Source of the DNA: an uncultured Myxococcales bacterium
Lineage (GTDB): Bacteria > Myxococcota_A > UBA9042 > DTJE01
NCBI GenBank assembly: GCA_937975765.1
Contig: CALJUR010000108.1
Coordinates: 1 to 64,000 of the forward strand
DNA length: 64,000 nucleotides
Direction of reading: 5' to 3'
Shown here: piece after piece, positions 42,948 through 52,426 of the stretch
Position numbering within the stretch: position 1 is the first letter of the stretch
How the letters are laid out: the number at the start of each line of letters is the position of its first letter
Notes under the pieces: model-generated
What the model saw: only the letters and a program-made list of their open reading frames with translations
What the model was told of the DNA's origin: nothing
The model's database searches: none
Translations under genes and position numbers: made by a program

Positions 42948-43973
42948 ATGCCCATCCGCGTGATCGTGACCCGCGATTTCGACCACCTCAGCGAGGTCGC
43001 CGCGGACGAGGTCGCCGGCGAGATCGATCGCCGGCAGGCCCACGGGCGGGACTGCGTGCTGGGGCTGGCCACCGGCGCCTCGCCGACCGGCATGTACCGG
43101 CACCTGGCCAAGGCGATGAACCAGGGCCGTCCCGACGCCACCCGCGTCCGGACCTTCAACCTGGACGAGTACGTCGGGCTGCCGGGGCGCGACCCGGTCC
43201 AGCGGGCGCTGCACCCGGAGTCCTACGCCTTCTTCATGGTCCAGGAACTGTTCGGCCTGCTGAACCGCAAGTTCCGGTCCACGCGGGTGCCCGGCGGCAC
43301 GCTGGTGGACCAGGCGGCGTTGATCCGGGCGCTGGCCGAACACCCCGGCGACTGGACCGAGCGGGGCACCGACGCCGGGCGCGCGATCGAGATCCGGCCC
43401 GACGCCGCGTCCGGGGTGCTGCAGGCGGTGCGCAACGACGTGCTGCTGGCCTACGAGGCCGACATCCGGGCCGCGGGCGGCATCGACCTGCAGATCCTCG
43501 GCGTGGGAGGCCGGGGCCACGTCGCGTTCCACGAGGCGGGGATCCCGTTTCCGGGCAGCCGCGTGATGCTGGTGCGCCTGGACGGCGTCACCATGAAGCA
43601 CGCGGTGGCCGACGGCCACTTCCCGTCCGAGGACGACTGCCCGCGCTACGCCGTGTCGATGGGCGCCGAACTGGTCTTCGAGGCGCGCCGGGTGGTGGTG
43701 CTGGCCAGCGGGTCCCGCAAGGTCGGCCCGGTGACGCGGTCGCTGATGGACGACGTCACGCCCGCGCTGCCGATCTCCTATGGGCAGGCCTATGCCGCGA
43801 AGGGCGGCGACCTGCTGTACATCGTCGATGCGGTCGCCGGCGCCGGCATCCTGGAACACCGCGCCCGCCTGCACGCCCGGGGCGTCGAGATCGAGGACCG
43901 GTCCGGCGGGCGGGCCTCCATCGCCGTGCGCGACCTCCGGTTCTACCGGGACGCGCTGGGCACGCTGAACTGA
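42948..43973 (+). CDS. nagB: Glucosamine-6-phosphate deaminase homologue with altered active site
   Basis: The 341-residue protein aligns with NagB: GLATGASPTGMY (phosphate loop), FNLDEYVGL (catalytic Asp72 of E. coli numbering) and GVGGRGHVAFHEAG. The last motif is GVGNDGHIAFNEP in E. coli, so catalytic Asp141 is replaced by Arg, while His143 and Glu148 are kept. About 55 residues are inserted before it (roughly residues 115-175), making it longer than the usual 260-270. It may be a divergent sugar-phosphate isomerase or deaminase rather than true NagB. GAGGGAGG before ATG 42948 sets the start. An aldose-epimerase-like gene follows. Confidence 0.75.
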   Translation: MPIRVIVTRDFDHLSEVAADEVAGEIDRRQAHGRDCVLGLATGASPTGMYRHLAKAMNQGRPDATRVRTFNLDEYVGLPGRDPVQRALHPESYAFFMVQELFGLLNRKFRSTRVPGGTLVDQAALIRALAEHPGDWTERGTDAGRAIEIRPDAASGVLQAVRNDVLLAYEADIRAAGGIDLQILGVGGRGHVAFHEAGIPFPGSRVMLVRLDGVTMKHAVADGHFPSEDDCPRYAVSMGAELVFEARRVVVLASGSRKVGPVTRSLMDDVTPALPISYGQAYAAKGGDLLYIVDAVAGAGILEHRARLHARGVEIEDRSGGRASIAVRDLRFYRDALGTLN

Positions 43974-44072
43974 CACCCGTTCACGCGGCGCCATGCCGGC
44001 CGGGACGGTTTGCCGGGTCCCCGGGACGCGGCGCGGCGCGACAATGAGACATCCACCCGGCAGGAGGACGCC

Positions 44073-45029
44073 ATGTCGTTCGCACACCGGCACGAGGCCG
44101 AGGCAGGGCTGGACATCGTCGAGGGGGAGGGCCTGTCGATGCAGGTCCGGCGGCGCGGGGCCGAACTGATCTCGCTGGCGTGGAACGACGCGCAGCACGG
44201 GAAGGTCGGCCTGCTGTGGCGGGACGGCGAGAGGGACGACCCGCCGCGCTTCTGGAAGAGCCACGCCCCGATCCTGTTCCCGATCGTCGGGGGGCTGCAC
44301 GAGAACGCCTCCCGCACCACCACCGGCGAGGAGGTGCGCTTTGGCGGTCTGCACGGCTTCGTGCGCCACCAGGCCCTGGCGCTGGTCGAGGCCGGCCCGG
44401 TGGAGGACGGTTTCGCCCTGCGCTACCGGCTGCTGCCGGACGAGGCCACCCGCGGGATGTACCCCTGGGAGTTCGCGTTCGAGGCCGCGTACTTCCTGCG
44501 CCGCACCCGGCTGGACGTGACGTTCCGGGTCGAGAACCGCGACGCCCGGCCGATGCCGTACCAGGTCGGCTGGCACCCCGGCTTCGCGACGCCGTTGCGG
44601 CCCGGGTCGGGCGACAAGGCGGGCTGCCACGTGCGCCTGCCCGCGTGCGGGTTCGACCGGCTGCTGAACGACGACCGCTGCTTCCTGACCGGCCAGCGGG
44701 TGCCCACGGACGGCACCGGCGACTTCCCGTTCACCGAGAAGGGCCTGGACCTCACCTACATGTTCGACCTGTCGAGGGTGCCCGCGCGCGACCGCGCCGT
44801 CACGCTGCTGGACCCAGACGAATCGTTCGGCGTGCGCGTCGCGTTCCCGGACTTCCCGCACCTGGGGCTGTGGTCGGACGCCGGGGCGCCCTTCGTCTGC
44901 ATCGAGCCGTGGCAGGGCATGGACGACCACGTCTCGCAGGAGCCCTTCGACCGCAAGCTGGGGATCGTGCTGCTTCCCCCCGGCGGCAGCGACACCCGGC
45001 ATGCCTCGATCGATGTGCTGGCAGGCTGA
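44073..45029 (+). CDS. Aldose 1-epimerase family protein
   Basis: The 318-residue protein has the beta-sandwich features of the galactose-mutarotase superfamily, LacX/YeaD-like branch. ILFPIVGGLHEN with a GGLHGFVRH block holds the conserved His, YQVGWHPGFATPL the second His, and FVCIEPWQGMDD the catalytic Glu region. It interconverts alpha and beta anomers of free or phosphorylated sugars in the cytoplasm. AGGAGG lies six bases before ATG 44073. It follows the NagB homologue by 99 bases on the same strand, which suggests a shared amino-sugar or hexose-phosphate role. The next gene converges on it. Confidence 0.9.
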   Translation: MSFAHRHEAEAGLDIVEGEGLSMQVRRRGAELISLAWNDAQHGKVGLLWRDGERDDPPRFWKSHAPILFPIVGGLHENASRTTTGEEVRFGGLHGFVRHQALALVEAGPVEDGFALRYRLLPDEATRGMYPWEFAFEAAYFLRRTRLDVTFRVENRDARPMPYQVGWHPGFATPLRPGSGDKAGCHVRLPACGFDRLLNDDRCFLTGQRVPTDGTGDFPFTEKGLDLTYMFDLSRVPARDRAVTLLDPDESFGVRVAFPDFPHLGLWSDAGAPFVCIEPWQGMDDHVSQEPFDRKLGIVLLPPGGSDTRHASIDVLAG

Positions 45030-45127
45030 TCCCCGCCCGGACGGGCTTCATTCCTTCCGGGTCTGCTCGGCGGCGAACGCAGCGGGATGGAGGCCGATGG
45101 CAGGCCGTGGAATGCGTCGTCGCGACG

Positions 45128-46663
45128 CTATGCCACGAACAGCTTGTCGGACTCGAACGACGGCGCGGAGGTGAGGTTCATGCCCAGGCGCCGCAGCGCC
45201 TTCTGGTCGTTGGGCGACGCGATGTGCGTCAGGTGCACCTCGCAGCCGGACAGCCGGGGCAGGCTCTCCAGCGCCAGCCGCGCGGTGGGGTTCGCGTTGG
45301 ACGAGATGCCCAGCGCGATCAGCGACTCGTCCACGTCCAGGGACGGGAACTCGCGCCCGTAGGCGATCCGCTTCACGTCCGCGATCGCGTCGAAGACGGC
45401 CGGGCTCAGCAGGTCCAGCGGCGCCGGGATCCCCGCCAGCCGCTTGATCGCGTTCAGCACCAGCGCCGCCGCCGCGTGCATCTGCGGCGAGTTGCAGGCC
45501 GTGACCATCTCGCCCGAGGGCAGTTGCAGCGCCGCGCCCACATAGACCCCGCGGTGGCCCTTCCCGGGCCGCTCCAGCGCGGCGGCGGCGGCCTCGCGGG
45601 CCGGGCGCACCACCGGGCGGTCCTCGGGCCCCGCGTCCAGTTCCTCCATCAGGATCTCGATGCGCCGCACCGACTCGGCGTCCACCTGGCCCAGCGCCTG
45701 CTCGCACGCGTACCGGTAGTACCGGCGCACGATCTCCTGCCGCGCTGCCTGCCGCGCCGCCTCGTCGTCCACGATCGCGAACCCGGCGCGGTTGACGCCC
45801 ATGTCGGTCGGCGACCGGTACAGGTCCTTGTCGCCGCTGATGCGCGTCAGGATGCGCCGCAGCAGCGGGAACGCCTCGACGTCGCGGTTGTAATTGACGG
45901 ACGTGATCCCGTAGGCCTCCAGGTGGAACGGGTCGATCAGGTTCACGTCGCGCAGTTCCGCCGTGGCCGCCTCGTAGGCCACGTTGACCGGGTGCCGCAG
46001 CGGCAGGCTCCAGATCGGGAAGGTCTCGAACTTCGCGTAGCCCGCGCGCACCCCCCTCCGGTGCTCGTGGTAGACCTGCGACAGGCAGGTGGCCAGCTTG
46101 CCGCTGTTCGGCCCCGGTGCCGTCACGACCACCAGTGGCCGGCTGGTCTCGACGTAGGGATTCGACCCGTAGCCCGCGTCGCTGACCGTGCGGTCCACGT
46201 CCACGGCGTAGTTCGGGATGGCGCGGTGCAGGTACACGTGGACGTTGCGCCGCTCCAGCTGGTTCCGGAAGGTGTTCGCCGCGGGCTGGTCCGCGAACCG
46301 GGTGATCACCACCGCCCGGACCGGCAGGTCGCGCTCGCGCAGGTCGTCGATCAGCTTCAGAACGTCCGAGTCGTACGGGATGCCGAAGTCGGCGCGGACC
46401 TTGCGCCTTTCGATGTCGCCCGCGTGGATGCAGACGATGATCTCCGTCTTGTCCTTCAGCCGCTGCAGCAGCCGCATCTTCACGTTCGGGTCGAAGCCCG
46501 GCAGCACGCGGGCGGCGTGGAAGTCGAAGATCAGCTTGCCGCCGAACTCCAGGTACAACTTGTTGTCGAAGCGCTGCACCCGTTCGAGGATCGCGGCGGA
46601 CTGCTCCTCCAGGTACTTCTCGTTGTCGAAGGCGATCGGGCCGTGGACGACCGGGCCGGGCAT
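45128..46663 (-). CDS. DUF1846 family protein
   Basis: The 511-residue protein belongs to DUF1846, a family of about 500 residues known from structures of Gram-positive members but without a proven reaction. Family marks are AFDNEKYLEEQSAAILERVQRF at the start, YLEFGGKLIFDFHAARVLPGFDPNVK, VVVTAPGPNSGKLATCLSQ (a P-loop-like turn), GITSVNYNRDVEAFP and MGVNRAGFAIVDD. It is cytosolic with no membrane segment. I chose ATG 46663, with GGAGG eight bases upstream, rather than the longer open frame that lies in repeat DNA. It converges with the epimerase gene and diverges from the DUF2804 gene; two palindromic repeats lie in the latter gap. Confidence 0.88.
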   Translation of the reverse strand: MPGPVVHGPIAFDNEKYLEEQSAAILERVQRFDNKLYLEFGGKLIFDFHAARVLPGFDPNVKMRLLQRLKDKTEIIVCIHAGDIERRKVRADFGIPYDSDVLKLIDDLRERDLPVRAVVITRFADQPAANTFRNQLERRNVHVYLHRAIPNYAVDVDRTVSDAGYGSNPYVETSRPLVVVTAPGPNSGKLATCLSQVYHEHRRGVRAGYAKFETFPIWSLPLRHPVNVAYEAATAELRDVNLIDPFHLEAYGITSVNYNRDVEAFPLLRRILTRISGDKDLYRSPTDMGVNRAGFAIVDDEAARQAARQEIVRRYYRYACEQALGQVDAESVRRIEILMEELDAGPEDRPVVRPAREAAAAALERPGKGHRGVYVGAALQLPSGEMVTACNSPQMHAAAALVLNAIKRLAGIPAPLDLLSPAVFDAIADVKRIAYGREFPSLDVDESLIALGISSNANPTARLALESLPRLSGCEVHLTHIASPNDQKALRRLGMNLTSAPSFESDKLFVA

Positions 46664-46777
46664 GGAAGGATCCTCCGGGTACGCTGGAAGGGTTCTACAC
46701 GCCCCGGCGGACCGGCACAAGGGCGGCGTCCAGGATACAGGCGTTTCAGAGGGTTTGGCGTTGGTCCCGTCCCCCAA

Positions 46778-46834
46778 TGTAGGGCGGGGGCCCCGTCCCC
46801 CGCCATCGCAGTCGTGGGGCCCCGTCCCCCGCCA
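46778..46834. repeat. GC-rich palindromic repeats, copies 3 and 4 in tandem
   Basis: A full copy beginning TGTAGGGCGGGGGCCCC is followed 37 bases later by a half copy with the same right arm (GGGGCCCCGTCCCCCGCC). They lie in the divergent promoter gap between DUF1846 and DUF2804. Either could fold into a strong RNA hairpin. Confidence 0.75.
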
Positions 46835-46926
46835 TGGGATCGCCAGGAACCGCCCTGCCCACCGGATCCGGTCGTTGACACCTCCCCGGGAAACGGGGGA
46901 TACCTCGGACACCAGAGGAGGACGCC

Positions 46927-47979
46927 ATGCGCCAGATCCAGCAGACGCCGGACAGGATGGTCCAGGACGGCCGCGTGGTGCGCTGGGGCCTGTTCGCGAC
47001 GCCTTTCCGGGACATCGACCTGGAAGGGCTGGACCTTCGGGTGGCCGGGATGAAGATCCCGCGGTGCCTGCGGAAGTTCCGGCTGAAGGAGTGGCAGCAC
47101 GTCGCGATCGCGGGCGCGGACGTGATGATGGGCCTGGCGCTGGTGGACGCGCACTACCTGGGCAATTCCTGGTGCTGGATCGCGGACCGCGGCACGGGGA
47201 CGTTCGTGGAGCACGCCCGGGAAGGGGCGGCGACGGCGGTGCGGACGGCCCGGACGCTGTGGGACGACGGGTGCACCTTCCGGGTGAAGGGCTACGAGGC
47301 CCGCATCGACAACCGGCTGTCGCAGGGGCGGCACCACGTGGAGGTGCGGATCGCGGCGCGGGGCGGGCGGCCGGCGATCGAGGCGGTGCTGGACCTGGAC
47401 GCGGAGCCGGCCCGCATGCAGCCGCTGGAACTGGTGGAGCCCGTGGCCCCGGAACGGCCGCTGTACACGCACAAGTCGGCGTCGCCGGTCTCGGGCTTCA
47501 TCCGGGTGGGCGAACGGCGGTACGACCTGGACCCCGCGCGGGACGCGGCGCTGCTGGACGTCCAGAAGACCTACTACCCGTACCGGACCTTCTGGAAGTG
47601 GGCGACGTTCGCGGGGCGGGCGGCCGACGGGCGCCTGGTCGGGCTGAACCTGTGCCAGAACCTGATCGCGGACGACGAGGCGTTCAACGAGAACGTGCTG
47701 TGGGACGGCGGCCGGATGACGCCCCTGTCCGCGGCGCGCTTCGAGTTCGACCCCGCGGACACGATGAAGCCGTGGAGGACGCGGACCACCGACGGGAAGG
47801 TCGACCTGGTCTTCACGCCGACCGGGAGGCGGGTCGGCCACATCAACGCGGGGATCCTGCTGTCCGACTACCAGCTGGGCTACGGGACCTTCGCCGGGAC
47901 GCTGGTGCTGGACGACGGCAGCCGCTTCGAGGTGCAGGGCTTCCCCGGCGTCGTCGAGAACCACGTCGCGCGGTTCTAG
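46927..47979 (+). CDS. DUF2804 family protein
   Basis: The 350-residue cytosolic protein matches DUF2804: GLFATPFRDIDLEGL near the start, LKEWQHVAIAGADVMMGLALVD, the central HKSASPVSGFIRVG motif, LLDVQKTYYPYRTFWKWATFAG and NLCQNL. The family is all-beta and may bind lipid or act as a hydratase-like lipocalin relative, but no function is established. GGAGGACGCC precedes the ATG. It stands alone between two repeat-bearing gaps, and nothing in the neighbourhood indicates a pathway. The length fits other members. Confidence 0.88.
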   Translation: MRQIQQTPDRMVQDGRVVRWGLFATPFRDIDLEGLDLRVAGMKIPRCLRKFRLKEWQHVAIAGADVMMGLALVDAHYLGNSWCWIADRGTGTFVEHAREGAATAVRTARTLWDDGCTFRVKGYEARIDNRLSQGRHHVEVRIAARGGRPAIEAVLDLDAEPARMQPLELVEPVAPERPLYTHKSASPVSGFIRVGERRYDLDPARDAALLDVQKTYYPYRTFWKWATFAGRAADGRLVGLNLCQNLIADDEAFNENVLWDGGRMTPLSAARFEFDPADTMKPWRTRTTDGKVDLVFTPTGRRVGHINAGILLSDYQLGYGTFAGTLVLDDGSRFEVQGFPGVVENHVARF

Positions 47980-48302
47980 GAAGTCCGGCGGGGGACGGGG
48001 CCCCCGCCCTGCATTTCGGCCCCGGCCGACCCGGAGTCCGGTCGCGAACCGAGACCCGTCGTCCGCGTTCCGCCACCCATGACGATCGTTGATCGCTGCC
48101 TGGGTTTGCAGGGCGCGGCCCCCGGGCACGCAGGCGGAGTCGACGGGTTTCCGCAGGAAACTCTCGACGCAGCCGGAGTCGCCTCGGGCGCGCCTGATGT
48201 AGGGCGGGGCCCCCGTGCCCCGCCTCCGGATCTCCGCGACCTGTCGGGCCCACGCGATCCCGCCCCGTTGACCCCGCCCGGTCGCGCGGGCAGAATCCGG
48301 CC
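47980..48302. other. Gene-free stretch carrying two palindromic repeats
   Basis: This 323-base gap holds inverted copy 5 of the GC-rich palindrome at 47987-48012 and copy 6 at 48198-48225. No open frame with a ribosome-binding site is seen between them. Confidence 0.7.
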
Positions 48303-49430
48303 ATGCTCGCGTCCATCCTCGCGCTGCTGCTGGCCCTTTCGTCCGTCGCGCTGGCCGTGCCCGTCGTCGCGGGCTGGCGGCGCGGCGGCCGGGTCGCGGC
48401 GCGCACGGTGACCGGGCGGTCCGCGCTGGTGGCGGTGCCGATCCCGCGCGGGGACGAACCGGGGCGGGCGCTGGCCCGGTCGATCGCGGCGACCGCGCAC
48501 GACGGGCCGCTGTCGCTGCGGGTGGCGATCCCGGCGGGCGAGGAGGCGGGCGTCCGGTGGGCCGAGGAGGCGCTCAAGGCGGCGCCGGCCCTGGAGGCGC
48601 GGGTGCTGGGCGCGGCCCCGAGCGGGCGCAGCGTGCCGCGGGCCTGCCTGGCCGCGGACGCAGTGGAGGATCCCGCGGCGGACGTGATCGCGGTGATCGA
48701 CCCGAGGTCCTGCCCGGCGTCCCGGGACCTGGCCCGGATGCTGGCCTGCCCGCGGGACGGGGACGGTGCCCTGGCGACGGCGGTGCCGGTGCCGGGCGGG
48801 GAGGCGCGGGCCCTCGGGGCGGCCGCGGCGCTGGCGGCGTCGGACCTGGCCCCGCTGGCGGCGGCCGCGTGCGGCCCGGCGGGCGCGTCCGGCCTGCTGG
48901 CGTCAGGCACCCGGACGGCGTGGGAGGCGGCCTCCCGGGACTCGCTCGCCCCGAACCGTCCTTCGCTGGTCCTGGCGGCGGCGCTGCAGGCGGGGCGGGA
49001 CGCGGTGCTGGTGCCGGTCCCGGCGGCGGTCGCGGCGGGGCGCGAGGGCCGGGTGCTGGCCGAGTTCGGCAGCATGCTGTGGCGGACGGTCCCGGCCCGG
49101 ACAGCCTGGGTCGCGGCGGCGCTGGCGGCGCTGCCGGGGGCGCTGGCGGTCGCGATCCTCGCGCAGGGGACGGCGCGCACCGTCGCCTGGGTCGCGGTGC
49201 TGCTGGCCTGGACGGCCCGGGTCGCGGCGGCGCTGACGTGGTCCCGACGGGTGCGGGGCGCGGCCGCGGGCTGGGTGTCCGCGGCGGCGGCCCCGGTGCG
49301 CGACGCGGTCGCGCTGGCGCTGCTGCTGGCGTCTCTGGCGGTGCGGCGGGTGGAGTGCGGCGGCCAGCGGTTCGAGGTGCGCGGCGGCGGTGTGTGGGTG
49401 CCCTTCTCGGGCCGGCGCGGCGAGGGTTGA
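48303..49430 (+). CDS. Membrane protein resembling a degenerate ceramide-glucosyltransferase (HpnI-like)
   Basis: The 375-residue protein has an N-terminal membrane helix, a soluble domain of about 200 residues with a Rossmann-like rhythm, and two or three C-terminal spans ending in VRRVECGGQRFEVRGGGVW. That tail resembles the RGRRYRV end of GT21/HpnI glucosyltransferases. The nucleotide-sugar DxD motif is missing: the corresponding strand reads VIAVIDPRSCP. The Q/RxxRW acceptor motif is not evident either. It is extremely Ala-rich. It may be an inactive relative or a subunit. The ribosome-binding site is weak. The sugar-kinase-like gene follows 33 bases later on the same strand. Confidence 0.5.
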   Translation: MLASILALLLALSSVALAVPVVAGWRRGGRVAARTVTGRSALVAVPIPRGDEPGRALARSIAATAHDGPLSLRVAIPAGEEAGVRWAEEALKAAPALEARVLGAAPSGRSVPRACLAADAVEDPAADVIAVIDPRSCPASRDLARMLACPRDGDGALATAVPVPGGEARALGAAAALAASDLAPLAAAACGPAGASGLLASGTRTAWEAASRDSLAPNRPSLVLAAALQAGRDAVLVPVPAAVAAGREGRVLAEFGSMLWRTVPARTAWVAAALAALPGALAVAILAQGTARTVAWVAVLLAWTARVAAALTWSRRVRGAAAGWVSAAAAPVRDAVALALLLASLAVRRVECGGQRFEVRGGGVWVPFSGRRGEG

Positions 49431-49463
49431 CGGGGCGTTCCTTCGGACGGAACGGGAGGCGGC

Positions 49464-50543
49464 ATGGACGCGACGCGGCAGGCGGTCATCGGGATCGACG
49501 GCGGCAATACCAAGACGGCGGCGGTGCTGGTGACGCGGGACGGGCGCCTGGCGGCGCACGCGCGCACCGGGTCGTCGAACTGGCAGACCTTCGGCGAACA
49601 GGGCGCCCGGGACGCGCTGCTGCGGGTGGCGCTGCCGCTGGCCCAGGCGGCCCGGGACCAGGGGCTGACGGTCGCGGGCTTCGGTTTCGGGCTGACCGGC
49701 CATGACCGGCCGCGGGACTTCGAGGTGCTGGAGCGGGTGACCGCGAGCATCGTCGAGCGGGTCGGCGAGGTGGTCCCGACGCTGCCGCAGGCGCCCCGCA
49801 CCGTGCTGAACGACGCCTTCCTGGTGCTGCGGGCGGGCACGGACGACGGCGTCGGGCTGGCGGTGTCCTCGGGCACCGGCGGCAACACCGTGGGCATGGG
49901 CCGGGACGGTCGGCGGCTGCAACTGGGCGGCTACACCTACGAACTGGGCGACGGGGGCGGCGCGGGCGAGATCGCGCTGATGGGGCTGCGGGCCGCGGGG
50001 CTGGCCCGGGACGGCCGCGGCTGGCGCACCCTGATCACCGACCTCGTGCTGGCGGCGACCGGCCTGTCCGCGATCGAGGACGTGATGGACTTCGCGATCC
50101 CCGGCGCGCTGCCGCCGCCGGAAGACCCCGAAGCACATCCGCCGCGCCTGGCGGACATGGCGCCGCTGGTCTTCGAGGCGGCCCGGCAGGGCGACATCGT
50201 GGCCCGCCGCGTGCTGGAGGACGTCGGGGCCAGCCTGGGCCGGCAGGCGGTCGCGGCCGCGCACCGGCTGTTCGCGCGGGACGACGCCTTCCCTCTGGTG
50301 CTGGGCGGAACGGTACTGATGAAGGCGGCCGTGGACAACTTCGCCCGGGCCATCGTGCTGGAGGTGCAGGCCTCGTTCCCGAACGCGGCCCCGACGATGC
50401 TGGAGTTCCACCCGGCGCTGGGCGCGGCGCTGCTGGCCCTGGACGGCGTGGCCGCGCGGCCCGACGGCGAGAACCTGCACCGCGCCCTGGCCGACGGCAC
50501 GCTGCGACGTGCGATGGGGCCCCAGGTCAACGACCGGTTCTGA
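49464..50543 (+). CDS. N-acetylglucosamine-kinase-like (BadF/BadG/BcrA/BcrD ATPase) protein
   Basis: The 359-residue protein has the ASKHA (actin-like) ATPase fold. VIGIDGGNTKTAAVLV is the phosphate-1 motif, VLNDAFLVLRAG holds the phosphate-linker Asp, VSSGTGGNTVGMG is the phosphate-2 motif, and LGDGGGAGEIALMGLRA follows. The BadF-type family includes N-acetylglucosamine kinases and archaeal or bacterial sugar kinases. It likely phosphorylates an amino sugar in the cytosol, which would supply the NagB homologue 6 kb upstream. GGGAGG lies seven bases before the ATG. The adenosine motif near the C-terminus (PLVLGGTVLMKA) is intact. Confidence 0.85.
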   Translation: MDATRQAVIGIDGGNTKTAAVLVTRDGRLAAHARTGSSNWQTFGEQGARDALLRVALPLAQAARDQGLTVAGFGFGLTGHDRPRDFEVLERVTASIVERVGEVVPTLPQAPRTVLNDAFLVLRAGTDDGVGLAVSSGTGGNTVGMGRDGRRLQLGGYTYELGDGGGAGEIALMGLRAAGLARDGRGWRTLITDLVLAATGLSAIEDVMDFAIPGALPPPEDPEAHPPRLADMAPLVFEAARQGDIVARRVLEDVGASLGRQAVAAAHRLFARDDAFPLVLGGTVLMKAAVDNFARAIVLEVQASFPNAAPTMLEFHPALGAALLALDGVAARPDGENLHRALADGTLRRAMGPQVNDRF

Positions 50544-50649
50544 CGGGGAACGGCCAGGCACGCCCGGGGGTCGAGGTCCGGTCGCCGGCAGGTGCGGCCC
50601 GTTGCCCCCGGACACGCCCCTCTGCGACGCATCCCCCGGTGCCTCTCGC

Positions 50650-52359
50650 CTACGGCGCCTCCCCCTTCCACCGAGCCAGCGTCGCGGCGTCGTGGCAGCG
50701 CATCGGCAGCGTCAGCTCCGCGCCCAGGATCGCGGCCGGCAGGTCCAGGTCGCCTTCGGCCTCGCCGTCGCCGGTCCGGCAGGCCATCGCCACCTGCAGC
50801 GCGAACGCGGGGTTCGTCGAGATGGCGTAGCCGTCCGCCTTCGCCTGCGCCAGCAGTTCCAGCCGGGGCGACCGCTGCACGGCCATCCACGCGGGCATGA
50901 AGACCGCCGCGTCCACGCGCGGCCCCGGGTCCCCGCCGTCGCCGGGACGCGGGGTGTTCAGCCCCATCAGGTCCACGGTGTGCCGCCGCCCGAAGTACCG
51001 GACCGCACCCGCGTCGGTGGACGCGACCACGCCGTCCGGCGGCAGGCTCCGGTCCAGCAGGCGCCCCAGCCGCACCTGCACGTCGCTGATGTTCCGGCAC
51101 CAGGCCGCGTGCCGCAGCGCCCACCCCGGCAGCCCGGCCGCCGCCATCGCCCCCGTGAACGCGGCCAGCGCGCCCGCCAGCACCACGGGAACCCAGGGCG
51201 GCATCCGGCGGCGCGACGGGACGCGGGGCTTCCCCGCGAGCCCGGTCGCCTCGCCGTCCTGCCGGGCTCCCGGCGGAACCGGCGACGCGTCGCTCGCACC
51301 CGGAGGCGCCCCCGCCACCCACACCGCCACCGGCAGCACCGCGCCCACCCACAGCAGCGGCACCGCCGGCAGCAGGTATCGCAGGAAGTAGAACGACTCG
51401 GCGTCCAGCGGCGCCACCATCGCCACGCTGGCCGCGGCGTGCGCGCCCCCCGCCGCCAGTGCCAGGCCCGTGCCCCGCGGCAGCCGCCGGCGCGCGACGA
51501 CCCCCGCCGCCAGCGCCAGCACGAAGGCGGCCGGCAGCAGCGGCGGCTCGGCCAGCAGCATGCCCGCCCCGGTCGCCAGCCGGTCCAGCAGCGGCAGGAT
51601 CTCGCCCGCGTTGACCTTGCGGTAGAAGGTCGCCGTCAGCGGCCTTCCCGTGGCCCACAGGTTCCACTCGACGAACGCGCCGCCCAGCAGGACCATCGGC
51701 AGCAGCATCCGCAGCACGTCGCCGGCCCGCCCCTTCCCGCGCGCGGCGCGCACCCCGGCGTCCGCCACGAACAGCGCGCCCGCCAGGCCCAGTTCCGGCC
51801 GCGCCAGCCCCGCCAGCCCCAGGAACAGCCCCGTCGTCCACGCGCGGTCGGCCAGGTGCCGATCCAGCGCCGCCGCCAGCAGCGCGCAGGCCAGCGGCAC
51901 CTCCATCCCCGACACCGCCGCGACCGCCAGCGGCGGGCATGCGCCCAGCAGCAGCCCCGCGACCCCCGCGACCGCCCTCGACCCCGACGCCCGCAGCACG
52001 ATCCGCGCGACCAGCGCCGCGGCCAGCGCGTGCAGCAGCAGGCCCAGGCCGCGCGTCCACGCCAGCACGGCCCCGCTCCCGGACGCCAGCAGGTGGATCC
52101 CCCCCAGCAGGTACGCCCACAGCGGCGACGTGGCGCCGGTGGACGGGACGCCGTCGTTGAACGCCAGCATCCCGCCCGCGGCCACGGCCCGCCCGTATAC
52201 CTGGTGGATCCACGCGTCGTCCAGCGGCAGCCCGCCCCGCGCGTCCGCCCCCCCGGCCAGCAGCACGAACCACCCGCAGGCCGCCGCGCCCAGGCCGACG
52301 CCCAGGCACGGCAACCACGCCCCGCCCCACGCTCGCCCCGGTCGATCCCGCCCCCGCAT
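50650..52359 (-). CDS. GT-C-like polytopic membrane glycosyltransferase
   Basis: The 569-residue protein has about ten membrane spans. An early loop, GLPLDDAWIHQVYGRAVAAGG, carries the acidic DD pair expected of GT-C (ArnT/PMT-like) lipid-linked sugar transferases, followed by GVPSTGATSPLWAYLLGG. A soluble C-terminal domain of about 170 residues (ISDVQVRLGRLLDRSLPPDGVVASTDAGAVRYFG) resembles those of lineage-specific family members. It probably moves a sugar from a polyprenyl carrier to an envelope glycan on the periplasmic side. GGAGG lies five bases before the ATG. The next gene upstream on the same strand encodes a related protein, 67 bases away. Confidence 0.75.
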   Translation of the reverse strand: MRGRDRPGRAWGGAWLPCLGVGLGAAACGWFVLLAGGADARGGLPLDDAWIHQVYGRAVAAGGMLAFNDGVPSTGATSPLWAYLLGGIHLLASGSGAVLAWTRGLGLLLHALAAALVARIVLRASGSRAVAGVAGLLLGACPPLAVAAVSGMEVPLACALLAAALDRHLADRAWTTGLFLGLAGLARPELGLAGALFVADAGVRAARGKGRAGDVLRMLLPMVLLGGAFVEWNLWATGRPLTATFYRKVNAGEILPLLDRLATGAGMLLAEPPLLPAAFVLALAAGVVARRRLPRGTGLALAAGGAHAAASVAMVAPLDAESFYFLRYLLPAVPLLWVGAVLPVAVWVAGAPPGASDASPVPPGARQDGEATGLAGKPRVPSRRRMPPWVPVVLAGALAAFTGAMAAAGLPGWALRHAAWCRNISDVQVRLGRLLDRSLPPDGVVASTDAGAVRYFGRRHTVDLMGLNTPRPGDGGDPGPRVDAAVFMPAWMAVQRSPRLELLAQAKADGYAISTNPAFALQVAMACRTGDGEAEGDLDLPAAILGAELTLPMRCHDAATLARWKGEAP

Positions 52360-52426
52360 CCTCGCCTCCGGACTCCCTCGGGAAGCCGCCAGGCCGCATT
52401 ATCGGTCGTCCGGGCGAATCCTCTCC

